Positions 49,015 through 58,271 of a stretch of DNA of 64,000 nt are shown piece by piece. Under the pieces are notes generated by a model, which searched no databases, was not told where the DNA came from, and worked only from the letters and a program-made list of their open reading frames with translations. The stretch's first letter is position 1; the number at the start of each line of letters is the position of its first letter. Origin of the DNA: Paraburkholderia phenazinium. Its GTDB lineage: Bacteria > Pseudomonadota > Gammaproteobacteria > Burkholderiales > Burkholderiaceae. Position numbers and translations under genes: made by a program. Location of the stretch: assembly GCF_900141745.1 (NCBI RefSeq), contig NZ_FSRM01000001.1:1922001-1986000 (forward strand), given 5' to 3'.

Positions 49015-49881
49015 ATGGATCATCCGGCCGGGACATCCCCCGACATTCTCTTCGACGTGCGGCGCGTGACGCGCCGTTTCGATGGCGTCACGGCTGTGGC
49101 GGATGTGAGTTTCTCTGTCGCGCGTGGCGAATGCGTTAGCGTGATCGGTCCGAATGGCGCCGGTAAATCGACGCTCTTCAATCTGCTGAGCGGCGCGGAC
49201 GTCCCCGACGAAGGCGTGATCCGCTTCGACGGCGAAGATGTGACCGGCTTCGCGCCGGAGCGCTTCGCGGCGCGCGGCGTCGCCCGTACGTTTCAGCACG
49301 GCCGCGTTTTCGGCAACCTGAGCGTGCTCGACAACGTGCTGATCGGTGCACACGCGCGGCTCGAACTGGCGCGGCGCGGACTGCCAGGCGTGGGGGCGGT
49401 GGCGGAACTGCTGCGGGCGCTGTTTGCGCCGCCGGGCGTGCGCCGCGAACAGGAGCGGCTCGATGGCGAAGCGCGCGCCATCCTCGCGCGTTTCGGCAGC
49501 CGCCTGATGCCGCGTATCGATTCGCCGGCGCACAGCCTGTCGTACGCAAACCGGCGACGCGTGGAGATTGCCCGGGCGTTGATGCTGCAACCGCGCATTC
49601 TGCTGCTCGACGAGCCGACCGCCGGCATGAACGAGTCCGAAACCGCAGAAATGCTCGCGCTATTGCTGGAACTGAAGGGCGAGGGCACGACGATCCTGCT
49701 GATCGAACACAAGCTCGAACTCGTGATGACGTTGTCCGACCGTGTGATCGTGCTGGATGACGGCCGCAAGATTGCATCGGGTGCGCCGGATGCAGTGCGC
49801 AACGATCCAGCGGTGATCGAGGCTTATCTCGGGCACCGGCAGGTCGGCCGCGATGCATCGCAGCGCGCGGCGGTGGCGTGA
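49015..49881 (+). CDS. Branched-chain-type ABC importer ATPase, LivG-like
   Basis: 288 residues. Walker A GPNGAGKST, signature LSYANRRRVEIARAL (LSYG variant with Ala), Walker B ILLLDEPTAG and switch IEHKLEL. The longer C-terminus is typical of LivG. ATG 49015 is chosen because GGAGG lies five bases ahead; ATG 49003 overlaps the previous stop. LivF follows after 71 bases. Confidence 0.9.
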   Translation: MDHPAGTSPDILFDVRRVTRRFDGVTAVADVSFSVARGECVSVIGPNGAGKSTLFNLLSGADVPDEGVIRFDGEDVTGFAPERFAARGVARTFQHGRVFGNLSVLDNVLIGAHARLELARRGLPGVGAVAELLRALFAPPGVRREQERLDGEARAILARFGSRLMPRIDSPAHSLSYANRRRVEIARALMLQPRILLLDEPTAGMNESETAEMLALLLELKGEGTTILLIEHKLELVMTLSDRVIVLDDGRKIASGAPDAVRNDPAVIEAYLGHRQVGRDASQRAAVA

Positions 49882-49952
49882 ATGTCGAGCGAGTGTCTCG
49901 CAGACCGAAGCATGCGAATCATCCAAACCACGCGAACCGTATAAACCGTACC

Positions 49953-50693
49953 ATGGCAGAACCCTTACTGAAGCTTGACGGCATCGATACGTTCTACGGA
50001 CAAAGCCAGGTGCACTTCGGTGTCACGCTGGAGGTGCCGCGGCACGAGATCGTCTGTCTGCTCGGTGGCAACGCGAGCGGCAAGTCGACCGCGATGAAGG
50101 TGATCCTCGGCTTGCACAAACCGCGCGCCGGTACGATACGATTCGAATCGCAGCCGCTCGACGGGCTATCGACCGCACAGATCGTGCGGCGCGGCATTGC
50201 TTCGGTGCCGGAGGCGCGGCGCCTGTTCGGCGACATGACAGTACGCGAGAACCTTTTGATGGGCGCGTTTACACGCCGCGACCGCAAGGCGATCGACGAA
50301 GATTACGAGCGCATGCTCGAGCTGTTTCCGCGCGTGAAAGAGCGTCTGTCACAACGCGCGGGTACGCTGTCCGGAGGCGAGCAGCAGATGCTGGCAATGG
50401 CGCGCGCGCTGATGAGCCGCCCCTCGCTCGTCTGCATGGACGAGCCGACGATGGGCTTGTCGCCGCTTTACGTCGACCGCGTGCTGGAGCTGATCCGTAC
50501 CATCAACGCGCAAGGCGTGACGTTCTTCATGGTGGAGCAGAACGCGAGCCTCGCGTTACAGATCGCGCATCGCGGCTATGTGCTGCAGACAGGACGCGTG
50601 GTCCTGTCCGGCGACGCGCAGTCGTTGCTTGGCGACGAGCGGATTCGCGACGCTTATCTTGGCGGTCCGCTCGCGGCGAACACAGCATCGTGA
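49953..50693 (+). CDS. Branched-chain-type ABC importer ATPase, LivF-like
   Basis: 246 residues. Walker A reads GGNASGKST, unusual but still GXXXXGKS; signature LSGGEQQMLAMARAL; Walker B LVCMDEPTMGLSP; switch His replaced by Gln in VEQNAS, as usual in LivF. ATG 49953 gives the standard N-terminus; the frame extends upstream without family match. Second ATPase of the importer. Confidence 0.9.
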   Translation: MAEPLLKLDGIDTFYGQSQVHFGVTLEVPRHEIVCLLGGNASGKSTAMKVILGLHKPRAGTIRFESQPLDGLSTAQIVRRGIASVPEARRLFGDMTVRENLLMGAFTRRDRKAIDEDYERMLELFPRVKERLSQRAGTLSGGEQQMLAMARALMSRPSLVCMDEPTMGLSPLYVDRVLELIRTINAQGVTFFMVEQNASLALQIAHRGYVLQTGRVVLSGDAQSLLGDERIRDAYLGGPLAANTAS

Positions 50694-50755
50694 ATCAACA
50701 TCAGTCAATACTACTCAAGGCCATCCAGCACCCAACCAGACCACTAGAGACCATC

Positions 50756-51655
50756 ATGACGATTGGAAAGAAGACGCTTCGATTGCTGCTTGCCGCTTCG
50801 CTGCTAGCAGCCGGATCCGCCCACGCGCAAAGCACGGGCACGCTACAGAAAATCAAGGAGAGCGGGACGGTCGTCCTCGGCGTGCGCCCCGCCGTGGTGC
50901 CGTTCTCGTATTTCGACGATCAGCAGAAGCCCCTCGGCTATTCGCAGGACGTCGCGTTGGCGATCGTCGACGGCATCAGGAAGAAACTGAATCTGCCGAA
51001 CCTCACCGTGCGCACGGTTGCGATCACGCCGCAGAACCGTATACCGCTGCTGCAGAACGGCACGATCGATATCGAATGCACGACCACGACGAACAACGTG
51101 GAGCGGGAAAAGCAGGTGGCTTTTTCCAATACGATTTTCGTCATCGGCACGCGCCTGTTGACGAAGAAAGACTCGGGCATCAAGGACTTCGCCGACCTCA
51201 AGGGGCGCACGGTCGTCACCAACGCCGGCTCGACCTCGGAGCCGATCCTGCATAAGCTCAACACCGAGCAGAACCTGGGCATGACGATCACGACCCAGAA
51301 GGATGTGGCGGAATCGTTCCTCTCGCTGTCGACGGGACGCGCCGACGCCTTCATGCTCGACGATGCGATGCTCGCGGGCGAACGGGCGAAGTCGCCCGAT
51401 GCAAACGACTACGTGATCGTCGGCAAGCCGCAATCGAGAGAGGCCTACGGCTGCATGTTCCGCAAGGACGATCCGGACTTCAAGCAGGTGGTCGACGATG
51501 CCGTCACACGCCTGCAGACCTCGGGTCAGGCCGATGTGCTGTACAAAAAGTGGTTCGACGGGCCGATTCCGCCGAATGGGCTCAACCTGCATCTGCCGGA
51601 GAGCGACGATCTGAAGACGCTCTTCAAGGCTCCGAACGACAAGCCGCTGAGCTAA
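50756..51655 (+). CDS. Polar amino-acid ABC binding protein, glutamate/aspartate type
   Basis: 299 residues. Signal peptide (LRLLLAASLLAAGSAHA) and the type II binding fold: VRPAVVPFSYFDDQQKPLGY, IECTTTTNNVEREKQVAFSN, KGRTVVTNAGSTSEP. The IECTTTTN stretch is characteristic of GltI-type glutamate/aspartate binders. Follows livF after 62 bases and leads two GltJ/GltK-type permeases. Confidence 0.88.
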   Translation: MTIGKKTLRLLLAASLLAAGSAHAQSTGTLQKIKESGTVVLGVRPAVVPFSYFDDQQKPLGYSQDVALAIVDGIRKKLNLPNLTVRTVAITPQNRIPLLQNGTIDIECTTTTNNVEREKQVAFSNTIFVIGTRLLTKKDSGIKDFADLKGRTVVTNAGSTSEPILHKLNTEQNLGMTITTQKDVAESFLSLSTGRADAFMLDDAMLAGERAKSPDANDYVIVGKPQSREAYGCMFRKDDPDFKQVVDDAVTRLQTSGQADVLYKKWFDGPIPPNGLNLHLPESDDLKTLFKAPNDKPLS

Positions 51656-51710
51656 CCAGAGTGCGTGCGCGATTCGCCGGTCGTCCCGGCCGTCATGACG
51701 TGGAGCGGGC

Positions 51711-52451
51711 ATGAGCTATCGTTGGGATTGGGCGGTGTTCGTGCAGCCTGTCGCAACCGGCGAGCCGACCACGTACCTCGGCTGGATTGCCGCCGGGCTG
51801 GAGGCGACCGTCGGTATCGCGCTGGCGGGCTGGATCATCGCGTTGGCGATCGGCACGGCGATGGGCATCGTGCGGACGCTGCCCGGCAGGTGGCTGTACG
51901 GGTTCTCGGCCACCTATGTGGCGGTGTTCCGCAACATCCCGCTGATCGTGCAGTTCTTCATCTGGTTCTGGGCGGTTCCCGAACTGCTGCCGGGACACCT
52001 TGGCACCGCGATCAAGCATATGCCGCCCACGGAATCCGCCGCGCTGGCGTCGGTTGTCTGCCTCGGCCTGTTCACCTCGGCGCGCGTATGCGAGCAGGTG
52101 CGCGCGGGTCTGCAGGCGCTGCCGGCCGGGCAGTGGGCGGCAGGGCTGTCGCTCGGGCTCAGCCGGTTCCAGACCTACCGCTATGTGCTGTTGCCGGTGG
52201 CAGTGCGTAACCTCGTGCCGCCGCTGACGTCCGAATTTCTCAACATCGTCAAGAACTCCTCCGTTGCTTCCACGATCGGTGTGCTCGAACTGACCGCGCA
52301 GGCGCAGCGCATGGTCGATTACACGTCGCAGTCGTACGAGTCGTTCCTCGCCATCGTCGTGGGCTATGCGCTGCTGACCGGCATTATCATGTTCGCGGGG
52401 CGGCGCATCGAGCGGTCGGTCCGGCTCTCTTTTGGTTCGGATGGTCGATGA
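51711..52451 (+). CDS. Polar amino-acid ABC permease, GltJ-like
   Basis: 246 residues with five or six membrane helices and the family coupling motif (EQVRAGLQALPAGQWAAGLS). LVPPLTSEFLNIVKNSSVAS is the usual later segment. The next gene begins within its stop codon (ATGATGG), so translation is coupled. No ATPase of this importer class is encoded nearby. Confidence 0.88.
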   Translation: MSYRWDWAVFVQPVATGEPTTYLGWIAAGLEATVGIALAGWIIALAIGTAMGIVRTLPGRWLYGFSATYVAVFRNIPLIVQFFIWFWAVPELLPGHLGTAIKHMPPTESAALASVVCLGLFTSARVCEQVRAGLQALPAGQWAAGLSLGLSRFQTYRYVLLPVAVRNLVPPLTSEFLNIVKNSSVASTIGVLELTAQAQRMVDYTSQSYESFLAIVVGYALLTGIIMFAGRRIERSVRLSFGSDGR

Positions 52452-53152
52452 TGGCTTATCGCTTCCACTGGTCAGTCATCCCGAAAGATTTGCCCGAACT
52501 GAGCCGCGGGTTGCATATCACGCTGGAAATCACGGTGGTCGCCCTGATCGCGGGGTTTTGTCTTGGGGTGCTGCTGACGTTGTGCCGTCTGTCGCGTTCG
52601 CGGCCGCTTGCGGCGTTTGCGCGGGCCTACGTGACGGCTTTTCGCGCGGTGCCGCTATTGGTCGTGCTGCTCGGCTTTTTTCTGGTTGCGCCGCAACTGC
52701 TGCAGGCGTTGCTGCATCTTCCCGCGAGCACCGACATTCGCCGCGTGTCCGCGCTGATCGCGTTCTCGCTGTTCGAGGCCGCCTACTACGCGGAGATTAT
52801 TCGCGCGGGAATCAATAGCATCCCAGCGGGACAGAATCAGGCCGCACTGGCGCTCGGCATGACGCCGTTGCAGGGCATGTTGCTGATCGTGCTGCCGCAG
52901 GCGTTGCGGGCGGTGGTGCCGCTGCTGCTCACGCAAGCCATCATCCTCTTTCAGGACACCTCGCTGGTCTATGTGATCGGACTCGGTGACTTCTTCACGA
53001 TCGCATCGAACGTCGGCGCACGGGATGGGACGACGGTCGAGTTGATCCTGTTCGCTGGTGCATGCTATTTCGTTGCATGCACGGTGATGTCGGCCGTGGT
53101 CCAGCGTTTGCATCGCCGCCTTGGCGTCGCTGCGGATAGCCTGACGTTGTGA
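52448..53152 (+). CDS. Polar amino-acid ABC permease, GltK-like
   Basis: 234 residues, five or six membrane helices, coupling motif AEIIRAGINSIPAGQNQAAL and LVYVIGLGDFFTIASNVG near the C-terminus. Overlaps the end of the GltJ-like gene by four bases. The usual third partner, a GltL-type ATPase, does not follow: the next gene is a convergent ThDP enzyme. Confidence 0.88.
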   Translation: MMAYRFHWSVIPKDLPELSRGLHITLEITVVALIAGFCLGVLLTLCRLSRSRPLAAFARAYVTAFRAVPLLVVLLGFFLVAPQLLQALLHLPASTDIRRVSALIAFSLFEAAYYAEIIRAGINSIPAGQNQAALALGMTPLQGMLLIVLPQALRAVVPLLLTQAIILFQDTSLVYVIGLGDFFTIASNVGARDGTTVELILFAGACYFVACTVMSAVVQRLHRRLGVAADSLTL

Positions 53153-53232
53153 GCCGGCATGCCGCCGCCGCGCGACCGTAGCCGCACTGCGGATTGCCGG
53201 CGCGCATGGTTATCCGGCAGACGTTTTCAGAT

Positions 53233-54975
53233 TCAAGCCGCGCATTCCGCGTAGTACCGGTTGGGTGCTGGAAAGACACCGGTCACCACTTCGATCAGGA
53301 ATGGACCGTCGGATTGCGCGGCCTCGTTCAGCGCATGCTCCAGGTCGTCGAGGTGCTCGACCGTACGCGCCGCAACCCCGAGTGAAGAGGCAAAAGCGGT
53401 CCAGTCATGACGCGGGAGCCGGGTGAATTGCTCCGAAATGGAGCCGTTGCTGATCGCGTCGATATGGATCGCGCCATGCGCGGAATTATTCAGCACGACG
53501 TAAAGTATCTTTACCCCGTAGCGGGCGGCGGTCTGGATCTCCATTCCGTGCATCAGCATGCATCCGTCTCCGGTCACGACCGCACACGGGCGCTCGGGGG
53601 CAGCGAGCTTGACTCCGATGCCGGCGGCGATTGCCCAACCCATCGGGGCGAGGGTGCTGGAGGAAAAATAGTTGCCCATACCCGACGAGAGCCAATAATG
53701 GGCCATGTATATCCGGTGGGCGCCGGAATCCACGACGACGTTGGTGTCCTTTGGCAGCAGTTGACACAAACGTTTGACTACGTCGCCAGGATAAAGCGAT
53801 CGATCGCCGCTTGAACCCGCAACACCGATTCTCTCGAGCTGATGGTCGTACAACGGGGTTTGGTTGACCTCGGCGACCCACGCTTTTCTTCTTTCCAGCA
53901 CGGTGTGAAAGTCGCTGCTCCGGTCCATGTCCATCTGGCCCAGCAAGCGGAATGTAGCGCGAATCCCGGAGAAGATTCTGCCGCGCGCGAGGTGCCCCGT
54001 CGCAGGCGCCTCGAAGCTGTCGTCGAAGATGATCAGCTCCTTGTGGGCAGCCAGCTTCTCAGTCCAGTTCATGCTGTCGCGCTGATTCAGGTCGCTGCCA
54101 AAGACGACCAGCGCATCGAGTTCGTCCGAGTTGATCACGCGAACGGCCCGCGAATGGCTTGAAAATCCGTAGATGCCGAGCGAAAGCACATGGTCCTCGG
54201 GAAACGCGCCTTTTCCCGCCAGGGTGGTTGCAACGGGGATGCAAAATTTCTCCGCCACCTCGAGGAGAACTTTGGCGGTTTCCGCGTCATTGCCGCGGCT
54301 ACCGATCAGGAAAGCGACTCGCTTCGATTTGAGCAGATACTGGTTGCACAAGGCATCCAGCGCGGCGCGGTTCGCAGGCACCTCGCATGCATTGAAGTCA
54401 CCGTGATCGTACGGTTGCCGTGTTACGTCCTGGCCCGGCAGAACTTCCTGCTGCTGAACATCGACAGGAATGCTGACGAAAGATCGCGCCCGACGCATCC
54501 AGTTCAATCCGTCAGTTGCACGGCGCATTTCGGCCTGCAGATTTTCCCTGTTCTTGAGTTCGACGACATCTCCCACCAGGCTTCTCACCACACCGCTTTC
54601 GAAAATGCCGCTCAACGTAGCGTCCTGGAACGCACCTTTGCCTTCTGCACGCGACGAGACACCTCCGGCGAGATAGAGCATGGGAATCCGGTCTGCCTGA
54701 GCTGCCGCCATACCGGGCACGAAATTCATGGTGCCGGGCCCGGAAATCGCCACGCACACGCCGAATTTTCGGCTGGCGCGCGCATAACCGTCGGCCATGA
54801 AGGCACTCCCAGTCTCATGAGCGCAAATGATTCCGCGAATGGACGGCGAGTTGCCAATGGCGTCCAGCAGCGGATAGATCATCTTTCCCGGGACGATGAA
54901 GACGTAGTCGATGTTTGCCGACTCCAACGACTTCACGACCGTTTTCGATACGTTTGATAGCGAGTGTGATTCCAT
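53233..54975 (-). CDS. Thiamine-diphosphate-dependent enzyme, acetolactate-synthase superfamily
   Basis: 580 residues with the three ThDP domains. The pyrimidine-binding domain holds the activating Glu in CAHETGSAFMADGYAR (E54); the central domain has FLIGSRGNDAE; the PP domain has TGDGCMLMHGMEIQTAARYG to VVLNN (about 467-496, the GDG-X-NN signature). Decarboxylase, carboligase or sulfopyruvate-type activity are all possible. It is not the canonical IlvB: it has no regulatory partner and differs around the substrate site. Start ATG 54975, 14 bases downstream of an inverted repeat. Confidence 0.85.
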   Translation of the reverse strand: MESHSLSNVSKTVVKSLESANIDYVFIVPGKMIYPLLDAIGNSPSIRGIICAHETGSAFMADGYARASRKFGVCVAISGPGTMNFVPGMAAAQADRIPMLYLAGGVSSRAEGKGAFQDATLSGIFESGVVRSLVGDVVELKNRENLQAEMRRATDGLNWMRRARSFVSIPVDVQQQEVLPGQDVTRQPYDHGDFNACEVPANRAALDALCNQYLLKSKRVAFLIGSRGNDAETAKVLLEVAEKFCIPVATTLAGKGAFPEDHVLSLGIYGFSSHSRAVRVINSDELDALVVFGSDLNQRDSMNWTEKLAAHKELIIFDDSFEAPATGHLARGRIFSGIRATFRLLGQMDMDRSSDFHTVLERRKAWVAEVNQTPLYDHQLERIGVAGSSGDRSLYPGDVVKRLCQLLPKDTNVVVDSGAHRIYMAHYWLSSGMGNYFSSSTLAPMGWAIAAGIGVKLAAPERPCAVVTGDGCMLMHGMEIQTAARYGVKILYVVLNNSAHGAIHIDAISNGSISEQFTRLPRHDWTAFASSLGVAARTVEHLDDLEHALNEAAQSDGPFLIEVVTGVFPAPNRYYAECAA

Positions 54976-55280
54976 ATTTTTCGAGTACGATCCGAGCAGA
55001 AACCGTTAATCGGATCTCACTATCCCTCATCCGGTCGTCACGTCTGGTCATCGGACAGCAACGTGACGAAGCCGGTGGCAACCGGCATGTGGAGACGGCG
55101 AGACGGCCCTGAACGCGCTGCAGGTCGGCTGCAACCGCGTCTCGTGCTGCTTCCGGGCCCGTTTGCAGCGGACCCGTGTCTCCATCCGTGAGTACTCTTC
55201 GCTGGCTATGACGTCGCTCGCATTGACTGCCCCAATGGCTGGGGCGAGAACTGCGAGGTGTTATTCGGCGTTCAGACCGT
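54976..55280. other. Intergenic between the ThDP gene and the chemoreceptor gene
   Basis: 305 bases. It holds the inverted repeat at 54989-55016 and a GCCCCA/TGGGGC hairpin (55229-55245) that lies beyond the chemoreceptor stop, without a T-run. No supported gene. Confidence 0.4.
54989..55016. promoter_or_regulatory. Inverted repeat upstream of the ThDP gene
   Basis: GATCCGA (54989-54995) and TCGGATC (55010-55016) are perfect inverted copies 14 bases apart, starting 14 bases before the gene's ATG. Position suits repressor binding or an RNA hairpin that hides the start. Basis is structure only. Confidence 0.4.
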
Positions 55281-57026
55281 TCAGAATGTCTGCCAGCCGG
55301 AAGACTCACCGGCGCTCGTCGTGATTCCGGCTTTGCTGCTGGCTGTCTGAACGGGGGGCGTGGTCGGCTTTGGCAACATCGCAGGGGCAGACGCGCGAAT
55401 CCGCGGCTCCGCCCGACGCGGTTCTTTCCGCGGCACGCTCGCGCGCGGCAAAGCGATTTGACGGCCGTCGAGCTTGAAGAAGGCGACCGCGTTGCGCAGC
55501 CCTTGGGCCTGTTGGGCCATCGACTGGGCCGCCGCCGAAGCTTCTTCCACCAGCGCCGCATTCTGCTGGGTGACCTGATCCATCTGGTTGACGGCCTGGT
55601 TGACCTGCTCGATGCCGGTGCTCTGTTCTTGCGACGCCGATGAGATTTCACCCACGATGTCGGTGACACGCCTGACCGAGTCGACGATCTGCTTGATCGT
55701 ATCGCCCGCCCGCTCGACAAGCGACGAGCCCGTTTCCACCCGGTTGACCGAGTCGGCAATCAGATCCTTGATCTCTTTTGCCGCGCTGGCACTGCGTTGC
55801 GCGAGCGCGCGGACTTCACCGGCCACTACGGCGAAGCCTCGTCCCTGTTCGCCGGCGCGAGCCGCCTCGACCGCTGCATTGAGCGCGAGGATGTTGGTCT
55901 GGAAGGCGATCCCCTCAATCACACTGATGATCTCGGTCATTTTGGTCGAGCTGATGGCGATCTCGCGCATCGTCTCGACCACCTGCCCGACGACCTCGCC
56001 GCCTTGTTGCGCGATGCCGGAGGCTGTACCGGCAAGCGTTGCTGCCTGCCTGGCGTTGTCCGTGTTGTGGCGGACCCCGGCAGTCAGTTCTTCGATGCTC
56101 GAGGCGGTTTCTTCCAGCGACGCCGCCTGCTCCTCAGTGCGGCTCGACAGATCCAGATTCCCTTGCGCGATCTGCGCACTCGCGGTGGCCACGCCCTCGG
56201 CGTTTTCGCGAACTTCTGCCACGACCTTCGAGAGGGCATCGCGCATCGCCTTCAGCGATGCCATGAGGCTGTCGGTGTCGCCAGGCCGCAGCTCGATGCT
56301 GACGCTGAGATCGCCGGCTGCCACGCTTCTGGCCAGATCGGCAGCCGTGGCCGGCTCGGATCCCAGTTGCCGGGTGAGACTGCGTGCCTCCCAGACACCG
56401 ACTCCCACGCCGATCAACACAGACAGGGCCACCAGAACAAGCATCAGATTGCGGCCCTGGGCGTACACGGCGTCATTAGATCCAGCCGTTGCCTGTGCGT
56501 CGGCCTGCTTTACGTCAACCAGGTTGCCCATCAGCACCAGGGTCTTGAAACCCTTCTCGTGATATTCGCCCAACAAATATCCAGTCAGACCGGCCTGATC
56601 TTGCAGTCCCGCGGCGTTGATCCGGCCTTTCATTTCATCGAAGGCCTGAATGTAGTCGTGCCAGCTCTGATCGAGATCGGCGAAGGTCGCTTTCCCTTTC
56701 TCCGTGTAGACGAGGGGCTCGGCCTGATCGAGGTGCCCGCGCGCCGAAGCCAGAGCCTTTTCGGCCTGAGCCAGAGAGGCTGTCCGCTGGTCGGCCGTGG
56801 AGGCCAGAATGGCGTTGCGCAGATAGGTGCCGACCCGCAGCACATCGGCATTCGCCTGCTGGATCAGGTTAAGGCCAACGAGATCCAGCCGATAGGTCGT
56901 GTCTGCGTTAGCGCTGATTTGCCCCATATTGCGGACGCCGATCACGCTGACGATGGCGCTAAGGGCGGATACCAGAATAAAGGCGCTGATCAGTTTGGCG
57001 CCGAGTTTCATCTTGCCGAAATTCAT
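55281..57026 (-). CDS. Methyl-accepting chemotaxis protein with CheR-tether tail
   Basis: 581 residues. TM1 at about 9-30, periplasmic four-helix-bundle sensor (about 31-190), TM2 at about 191-212 ([20 protein letters not shown]), HAMP domain and the cytoplasmic signalling hairpin (tip around [20 protein letters not shown]). The C-terminus ends SGWQTF, matching the xWxxF pentapeptide that tethers CheR/CheB. Senses an unknown chemical directly or by way of a binding protein. Neighbours are a ThDP gene and the cat genes, so an aromatic-acid or amino-acid attractant is possible but unproved. No clear ribosome site before ATG 57026. Confidence 0.92.
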   Translation of the reverse strand: MNFGKMKLGAKLISAFILVSALSAIVSVIGVRNMGQISANADTTYRLDLVGLNLIQQANADVLRVGTYLRNAILASTADQRTASLAQAEKALASARGHLDQAEPLVYTEKGKATFADLDQSWHDYIQAFDEMKGRINAAGLQDQAGLTGYLLGEYHEKGFKTLVLMGNLVDVKQADAQATAGSNDAVYAQGRNLMLVLVALSVLIGVGVGVWEARSLTRQLGSEPATAADLARSVAAGDLSVSIELRPGDTDSLMASLKAMRDALSKVVAEVRENAEGVATASAQIAQGNLDLSSRTEEQAASLEETASSIEELTAGVRHNTDNARQAATLAGTASGIAQQGGEVVGQVVETMREIAISSTKMTEIISVIEGIAFQTNILALNAAVEAARAGEQGRGFAVVAGEVRALAQRSASAAKEIKDLIADSVNRVETGSSLVERAGDTIKQIVDSVRRVTDIVGEISSASQEQSTGIEQVNQAVNQMDQVTQQNAALVEEASAAAQSMAQQAQGLRNAVAFFKLDGRQIALPRASVPRKEPRRAEPRIRASAPAMLPKPTTPPVQTASSKAGITTSAGESSGWQTF

Positions 57027-57280
57027 AGTCGCTGTGTCGAGTGGAAAAAACGAACAAAGAAACAGATCCGACGGCGCTCGCGCGTCGCCGGATAGTCGGC
57101 AATGCCGTTGCCCCGCTCAATCCGGATCGGACTTGGTGGGGCGACGGGTGCTTCATACTAGGGTTAACGGCAACAGAAATGGATTCTTCAGAGGAATTGT
57201 TTCTGGCAAACGATTGCGTCTGACTTTTTGCTTTCAGGTTATTAATTTGTAAGCGATTGGATCGATGCCATTGCGACACC

Positions 57281-58168
57281 TCATCCTGCGCGAAACAACT
57301 CCCGCGCCAGCGAACAGAGCAACGTAGTCGCCGGCGATTCATCCTGCAGTCGCCGGCTCATGATGATCGGCGACACAGCATGCGCTGCCGGAATCGCCCG
57401 GTAGACCACCCCATGCGCGCGCAACCCTTCTACGCTCTCCGGTACGAGACACACCCCAACCTGGGCTGCGACCAAGCCCAGTGCGGTTTGCAATTCCCTC
57501 ACTTCATGAACCGCTTTCGGCTCCAGCGCGTGATCATGCATTGCCGATAGTTGCTGATCCGCGTAACTCGGCCGCGGCGTGCTCGGATAGACAATCAAGG
57601 TCTCCTGCGCAAGCGCGGCGAGCGTCAAGGCTTTCTTCTGCCGCGCGAGCGGATGATCTTGCGGCAGCGCGGCGATCATCCGTTCTTCGACGAGGACTTC
57701 GCGCGCAAGCTGCGCGTCATCGAAACGCAGGCGGCCAAAGCCCACATCGATACGTCCGCCCTTGAGCGCACCGAGTTGCTCGATGGTGAACATTTCGATC
57801 AGAGACAGTTCGATCAGCGGCGCCGCTTCGCGAAACGCGCGAATCACCGCGGGCAACGCACCGTATAGCGTCGACGGCACGAAGCCGATCACAATCCGCT
57901 CGGCCAGTTGCGCGAGCCGCCGCGTCAGCGGTGCAAGCTCGTCAGCCTCGCCAATCAGCCGCTTTGCCTGCGTATAGAAAATGCGCCCGGCTTCGGTCAG
58001 CCGCAACGGCCGCGCGCCACGCTCGAACAGCGCGAGCCCCACGCTTTCCTCGATCTGCTGGATCTGCCGGCTCAACGGCGGCTGCGTCATATGGAGGCGA
58101 TTCGCGGCCCGCGTAATGTTCATTTCTTCCGCGACCGCAACGAAGTAGCGGAGTTGGCGAATTTCCAT
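57281..58168 (-). CDS. catR: LysR regulator of catechol degradation, CatR/CatM type
   Basis: 295 residues: MEIRQLRYFVAVAEEMNITR with helix-turn-helix RAANRLHMTQPPLSRQIQQI, the standard BenM/CatM/CatR opening, and an effector domain including GFVPSTLYGALP. It would activate catBAC with cis,cis-muconate. Divergent from catB with an ATAC-N7-GTAT box three bases from its own start codon, so it probably represses itself. Confidence 0.92.
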   Translation of the reverse strand: MEIRQLRYFVAVAEEMNITRAANRLHMTQPPLSRQIQQIEESVGLALFERGARPLRLTEAGRIFYTQAKRLIGEADELAPLTRRLAQLAERIVIGFVPSTLYGALPAVIRAFREAAPLIELSLIEMFTIEQLGALKGGRIDVGFGRLRFDDAQLAREVLVEERMIAALPQDHPLARQKKALTLAALAQETLIVYPSTPRPSYADQQLSAMHDHALEPKAVHEVRELQTALGLVAAQVGVCLVPESVEGLRAHGVVYRAIPAAHAVSPIIMSRRLQDESPATTLLCSLARELFRAG

Positions 58169-58170
58169 GC

Positions 58171-58185
58171 ATACCCCTAAGGTAT
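58171..58185. promoter_or_regulatory. CatR-type operator, ATAC-N7-GTAT
   Basis: ATACCCCTAAGGTAT fits the ATAC-N7-GTAT consensus of BenM/CatM-like LysR regulators exactly. It lies three bases before the catR start and about 87 bases upstream of the catB start, suited to autorepression and activation of catB. Confidence 0.75.
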
Positions 58186-58271
58186 GAAAGTAGTCGGAAT
58201 CGGTGTTGGACTGCTACGTGGCTTTGTTCCTAAGATGGAGACCTCAGCAAAGCAGTGCAGGAGTGCAACGA

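Noticed and set aside
53233..54975. ilvB (acetolactate synthase large subunit)
   Set aside because: No small subunit gene is adjacent and the substrate-site sequence differs; only the ThDP superfamily can be claimed.
55797..57095. 432-codon plus-strand frame opposite the chemoreceptor
   Set aside because: Shadow of the chemoreceptor, low-complexity translation.
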